Shown here: in pieces, positions 15,586 to 18,041 of the stretch | Layout: the number at the start of each line of letters is the position of its first letter | Position numbering within the stretch: position 1 is the stretch's first letter | Assembly: GCA_002499195.1 (NCBI GenBank) | Contig: DAKS01000061.1 | Span: 1 to 18,041 of the forward strand | Source of the DNA: Euryarchaeota archaeon UBA443 | GTDB lineage: Archaea; Thermoplasmatota; Poseidoniia; Poseidoniales; Poseidoniaceae | Direction: 5' to 3' | Length of the DNA stretch: 18,041 bases | The notes under the pieces: generated by a model | What the model saw: only the letters and a program-made list of their open reading frames with translations | The model's database searches: none | Told to the model about the DNA's origin: nothing | Position numbers and translations under genes: made by a program

Positions 15586-16035
15586 ATGTTTTGCGACGGA
15601 GTCGCTGATTTGGATGCTGCTGAACGAGCACGCTATGCTGATTTTCTTGTTCTAATTGCTGCAGCGGACGGCGAACTTGTACGTGAAGAGATTCAATTGC
15701 TTGAAGCATTCATGGGCAGGGCCATGGTTCATCCAGAAGCACGGACTTCGATTCGACAAGGTTTGTTCGATACAAACAGGCTGTCAAATTTATTGAAAAA
15801 TGCTGAAATTAAAACACTCCGGTATGTATTGCGAGATGGTATTCTTCTCGCTGCTGCTGATGGAGATTATGACAGGAGAGAATTACGCATTTTGAAGAAA
15901 GTCGCCTCTGTGGCTGAAGTAGAAAAAGATGAGCTCAAAGCGATGTTCGATTGGGTAACGAAAGGGTGGGAATGGCATACAGAGGGTATTCATCTCGCAA
16001 AGTTGTCCGCGCGAGATGAGTCACTCTCAGAATGA
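15586..16035 (+). CDS. TerB-like protein, second of a pair
   Basis: 149-residue helical protein similar to the preceding one. The acidic turns are LIAAADGELVREEIQLLEAF and LLAAADGDYDRRELRILKK, spaced as in its neighbour, and the C-terminal WVTKGWEWHTEGIHL parallels WTKIGYSWMQDGYDL of the first protein. The two therefore arose by duplication. ATG 15586 follows AAGGTTGA (15572-15579), a near match to a Shine-Dalgarno site that overlaps the upstream stop. The function is unknown; TerB-like proteins occur in stress- and defence-linked gene sets, and a DNA methyltransferase gene begins 65 nt downstream. Confidence 0.75.
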   Translation: MFCDGVADLDAAERARYADFLVLIAAADGELVREEIQLLEAFMGRAMVHPEARTSIRQGLFDTNRLSNLLKNAEIKTLRYVLRDGILLAAADGDYDRRELRILKKVASVAEVEKDELKAMFDWVTKGWEWHTEGIHLAKLSARDESLSE

Positions 16036-16100
16036 ATCATTTCATGATTTCAACAGGCACATTCAAACCATGATTGAATACCCACTGGTTGGGGCGGACT

Positions 16101-18041
16101 ATGCAAAACGGAGTTAGCGGCTGGTATGCAAGATTGGATCGATGCTTAAACAACAGACAAACACAAATTGAAATGTGGCTTGACGCATGGGAAAATTCTC
16201 TTCGAACCCATCAGCCTATTGCCGCTCTTCTTCCTGAAGAATGGCCAACCCTTCCAGCAAATCTTCTGACCGATCCTGGTCATGTTCTCGACCATCTTCT
16301 TGCACGTCATGATGCAGAATCTGATGGCCGCTCCCCCCGCGGAGCACATCCAACTCCTCCTCGTCTCGCGGATTCTATTATCTCATCAGAGATGCTCGAG
16401 GCGACCATCCAGCCAAAGGTAAAGAAGCAGACAACAAATATGCATCTTGCTGACCTTCCACCAGGCTTTCAAAAGCATATCAAAAAGCTCAATTTCCCTC
16501 CAAGCGAAGAAGAAGTAACTCTCGACGAAGATGCTCTTAATGCTGTAAAGCGCAATGAGCGAACGAGCAGTGGAATTCCTCTCCCATTCTCAGACATGTC
16601 GTGTGGCGGAGGAATCTTCCATGCTCGCATGCTTCGAAAGCACAGTGAAATGTTTGAAGGCCAGAGCCCGGATGTGCGCAAGGAAGACACCGAAAGACTG
16701 TTTCGTGGTTTCCAACTCGTTGATGTCGATGAACTGGTCGTTCGTTCAACCCGTAGGCGATTATTACTCGAAGCGATCAAACTCAATCTTGTCGCTCTTT
16801 CAGAAGAACAAGAAGGAAAACTTTTACGCGAAACTGTTGAAAAAATACTTGAACAAAATATTGTTTGTTCTGATACTTTGCAAGAAGACTGGCCATGGTC
16901 AGAAGCACCTCGTTTAATCATCTCCAACCCTCCTTGGCTACGAATCAAGGATCGTTTCCGAGGCATGGATGATGGCTCACAACGACGTAAAGATTTGAGT
17001 GAAAAATTACGAGGACTTGCAAATGAAGATGGTCCTCGATTCTCAACCATGCGTGGAAACGTCAATCTTTACCGGCTTTTCATCGAGCGCGGAATGCAAG
17101 TATTGTCAACAGATGGTAAAATGCGCGTTGTTGCTCCGGACAGTCTTTTGCGCGAGCAATCTTCACACCCTCTTCGGCAACTCCTTGTCGAGAAGCATTC
17201 ATGGAATGAAGTATGGGCTATTGAAGAAGCAAACCTCTTATTCCCTGGAATGACGCAAGGCGTTGCAATTCTAGGAATTTCATCCACCCCGAATGGAACG
17301 GAATCGCTCAAGATTGTCGGACCGGTAACACGTTCCGATCTTCGCCGTATTGGCTCTGGGATTTCATCTCGCGTTCCATCGTTCTCACTTAGAAAAAGCC
17401 AATGGGTTCAATGGGCAAGAAATACTTGGGCAATTCCTCGATTGCCACGAGATCAAATCGAGCGGAATAACATACTCAAGATTCTTGATAGCATGTCTCT
17501 ACTCCCTCGTCTCGGAGACAATGATCACTGGCTTGCAACCCAAGAGCAGACGGTCAAGGTCCGAGTTGGAGAAATTGACCAAACGGCTCATTCAACCAAC
17601 ATTTCAAGTTGGGATAAAGCAAAGTCATCTCGTCCATTCATACGCGGCGTTCACTTCACTGAAGATGAGGTCGGAAACGTTTACATTCGACACCCTGCAT
17701 TCCGAAAGGATATTCCTTCTCGGGCTAATGAACGACAATTAGCTATGTGGTCAGGGAAAACTGAAGTCCAATCCTATGGCCCTCGCCTAGCATGTCAAGC
17801 TATTGTTAATGCGCATCAAGAACGTCGACTTCGTTGGGCTGTCATTCCACAGGGATGTATCCTGGGCAACAGTGTAAACCATATTGAAATGAATCAAGCC
17901 ATTCTAAACAGACTTTCTGCAGCAAAGGGAGACCTTCAGAAAGCATTGGAATGGATGTGCGAACAACTCAATCAACGTGATCTCGACGATTGGGCCAAGG
18001 CATGGTCCGCGAACAATAACGTCAACAATTACGAATTGGAA
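16101..18041 (+). CDS. N6-adenine DNA methyltransferase, Eco57I-like (3' end outside window)
   Basis: 647 codons are open from ATG 16101 to the window edge; an in-frame stop at 16071-16073 limits the start (TTG 16074 and TTG 16089 are alternatives; GGGGCGG precedes the ATG). After about 80 helical residues comes GAHPTPPRLADSIIS (81-95), the motif X type TP segment; then SAM motif I DMSCGGGIF (165-173) and the catalytic NPPW (276-279). This order is that of gamma-type adenine-N6 methyltransferases, as in type IIG and Eco57I-like restriction-modification enzymes. Motif I is DxxCGGG rather than the common DxxCGSG. The region after about 400 would hold target recognition. No nuclease motif (PD-ExK) was seen at the N-terminus, so whether it is a restriction enzyme, an orphan methylase or a defence component is undecided. 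It lies directly downstream of the TerB-like pair. Confidence 0.85.
   Translation, partial: MQNGVSGWYARLDRCLNNRQTQIEMWLDAWENSLRTHQPIAALLPEEWPTLPANLLTDPGHVLDHLLARHDAESDGRSPRGAHPTPPRLADSIISSEMLEATIQPKVKKQTTNMHLADLPPGFQKHIKKLNFPPSEEEVTLDEDALNAVKRNERTSSGIPLPFSDMSCGGGIFHARMLRKHSEMFEGQSPDVRKEDTERLFRGFQLVDVDELVVRSTRRRLLLEAIKLNLVALSEEQEGKLLRETVEKILEQNIVCSDTLQEDWPWSEAPRLIISNPPWLRIKDRFRGMDDGSQRRKDLSEKLRGLANEDGPRFSTMRGNVNLYRLFIERGMQVLSTDGKMRVVAPDSLLREQSSHPLRQLLVEKHSWNEVWAIEEANLLFPGMTQGVAILGISSTPNGTESLKIVGPVTRSDLRRIGSGISSRVPSFSLRKSQWVQWARNTWAIPRLPRDQIERNNILKILDSMSLLPRLGDNDHWLATQEQTVKVRVGEIDQTAHSTNISSWDKAKSSRPFIRGVHFTEDEVGNVYIRHPAFRKDIPSRANERQLAMWSGKTEVQSYGPRLACQAIVNAHQERRLRWAVIPQGCILGNSVNHIEMNQAILNRLSAAKGDLQKALEWMCEQLNQRDLDDWAKAWSANNNVNNYELE

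Noticed and set aside
15148..16035. Functional tellurite-resistance operon
   Set aside because: Only TerB-like genes are present; no TerC, TerD or TerE-type gene was recognised in the window.
16034..16050. Small inverted repeat AATCAT-TTC-ATGATT after the second TerB-like gene
   Set aside because: The stem is six AT-rich pairs plus one wobble with no T-tract, too weak to call a terminator.
16469..17065. 198-residue minus-strand frame
   Set aside because: It is opposite the methyltransferase region that holds DMSCGGGIF and NPPW, so it is a shadow.

Overview
The window most likely comes from a planktonic marine archaeon of the Candidatus Poseidoniales (Marine Group II, Thermoplasmatota) type. 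This is inference from gene style, not a database match. The signs are a lipoprotein signal ending in LAGC followed by an Asp/Asn-rich linker, extracellular regions full of Asp-rich thrombospondin-type-3-like repeats, an archaeal AbrB-PhoU regulator, AT-rich TATA-like promoters, and anti-Shine-Dalgarno-type sites (AAGGTGA, AGGAGGT).

Left part (1-12631) is a high-affinity phosphate import locus with unusual architecture. A leftward AbrB-PhoU regulator (1-658, cut by the window edge) diverges from a rightward pst series. The first gene (803-4978) encodes one lipid-anchored protein with four consecutive, complete PstS/SphX-type phosphate-binding domains. After a hairpin plus T-tract and a second promoter come pstC, pstA and pstB, which are tightly coupled (overlapping stop/start codons, each with a Shine-Dalgarno site). 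PstC and PstA each carry a very large extracytoplasmic insertion with predicted calcium-binding Asp repeats, plus extra membrane helices, before the ordinary permease core. PstB carries an N-terminal TerB-like domain and an acidic linker in front of the ATPase. A three-fold, 10-bp-phased AT-rich repeat lies between phoU and pstS, and part of it recurs before pstC. It is the best candidate for a shared promoter/operator.

Middle part (12671-14697) is a three-gene sugar-nucleotide/surface-glycan unit: a sugar-1-phosphate nucleotidyltransferase, a short UDP-glucose-6-dehydrogenase-like enzyme that keeps its catalytic Cys but lacks the C-terminal UDP-binding domain, and a GtrA-like membrane protein. 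It follows pstB in the same direction and is closely spaced.

Right part (14660-18041) holds a leftward DUF2237 protein that overlaps the end of gtrA tail to tail, then two rightward stand-alone TerB-like proteins, then the first 647 codons of a gamma-type N6-adenine DNA methyltransferase (motifs TPPRLADSI, DMSCGGGIF, NPPW) that runs off the window.

A working model (inference): PhoU-AbrB senses phosphate status and controls both pst promoters. The four-domain PstS forms a tethered array that feeds the enlarged PstCA channel. TerB-type domains, one fused to PstB and two nearby, add a regulatory layer of unknown nature. The UDP-sugar genes may serve surface or lipid glycosylation that is useful when phosphate is scarce. 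No tRNA, rRNA, insertion sequence or CRISPR array was recognised.
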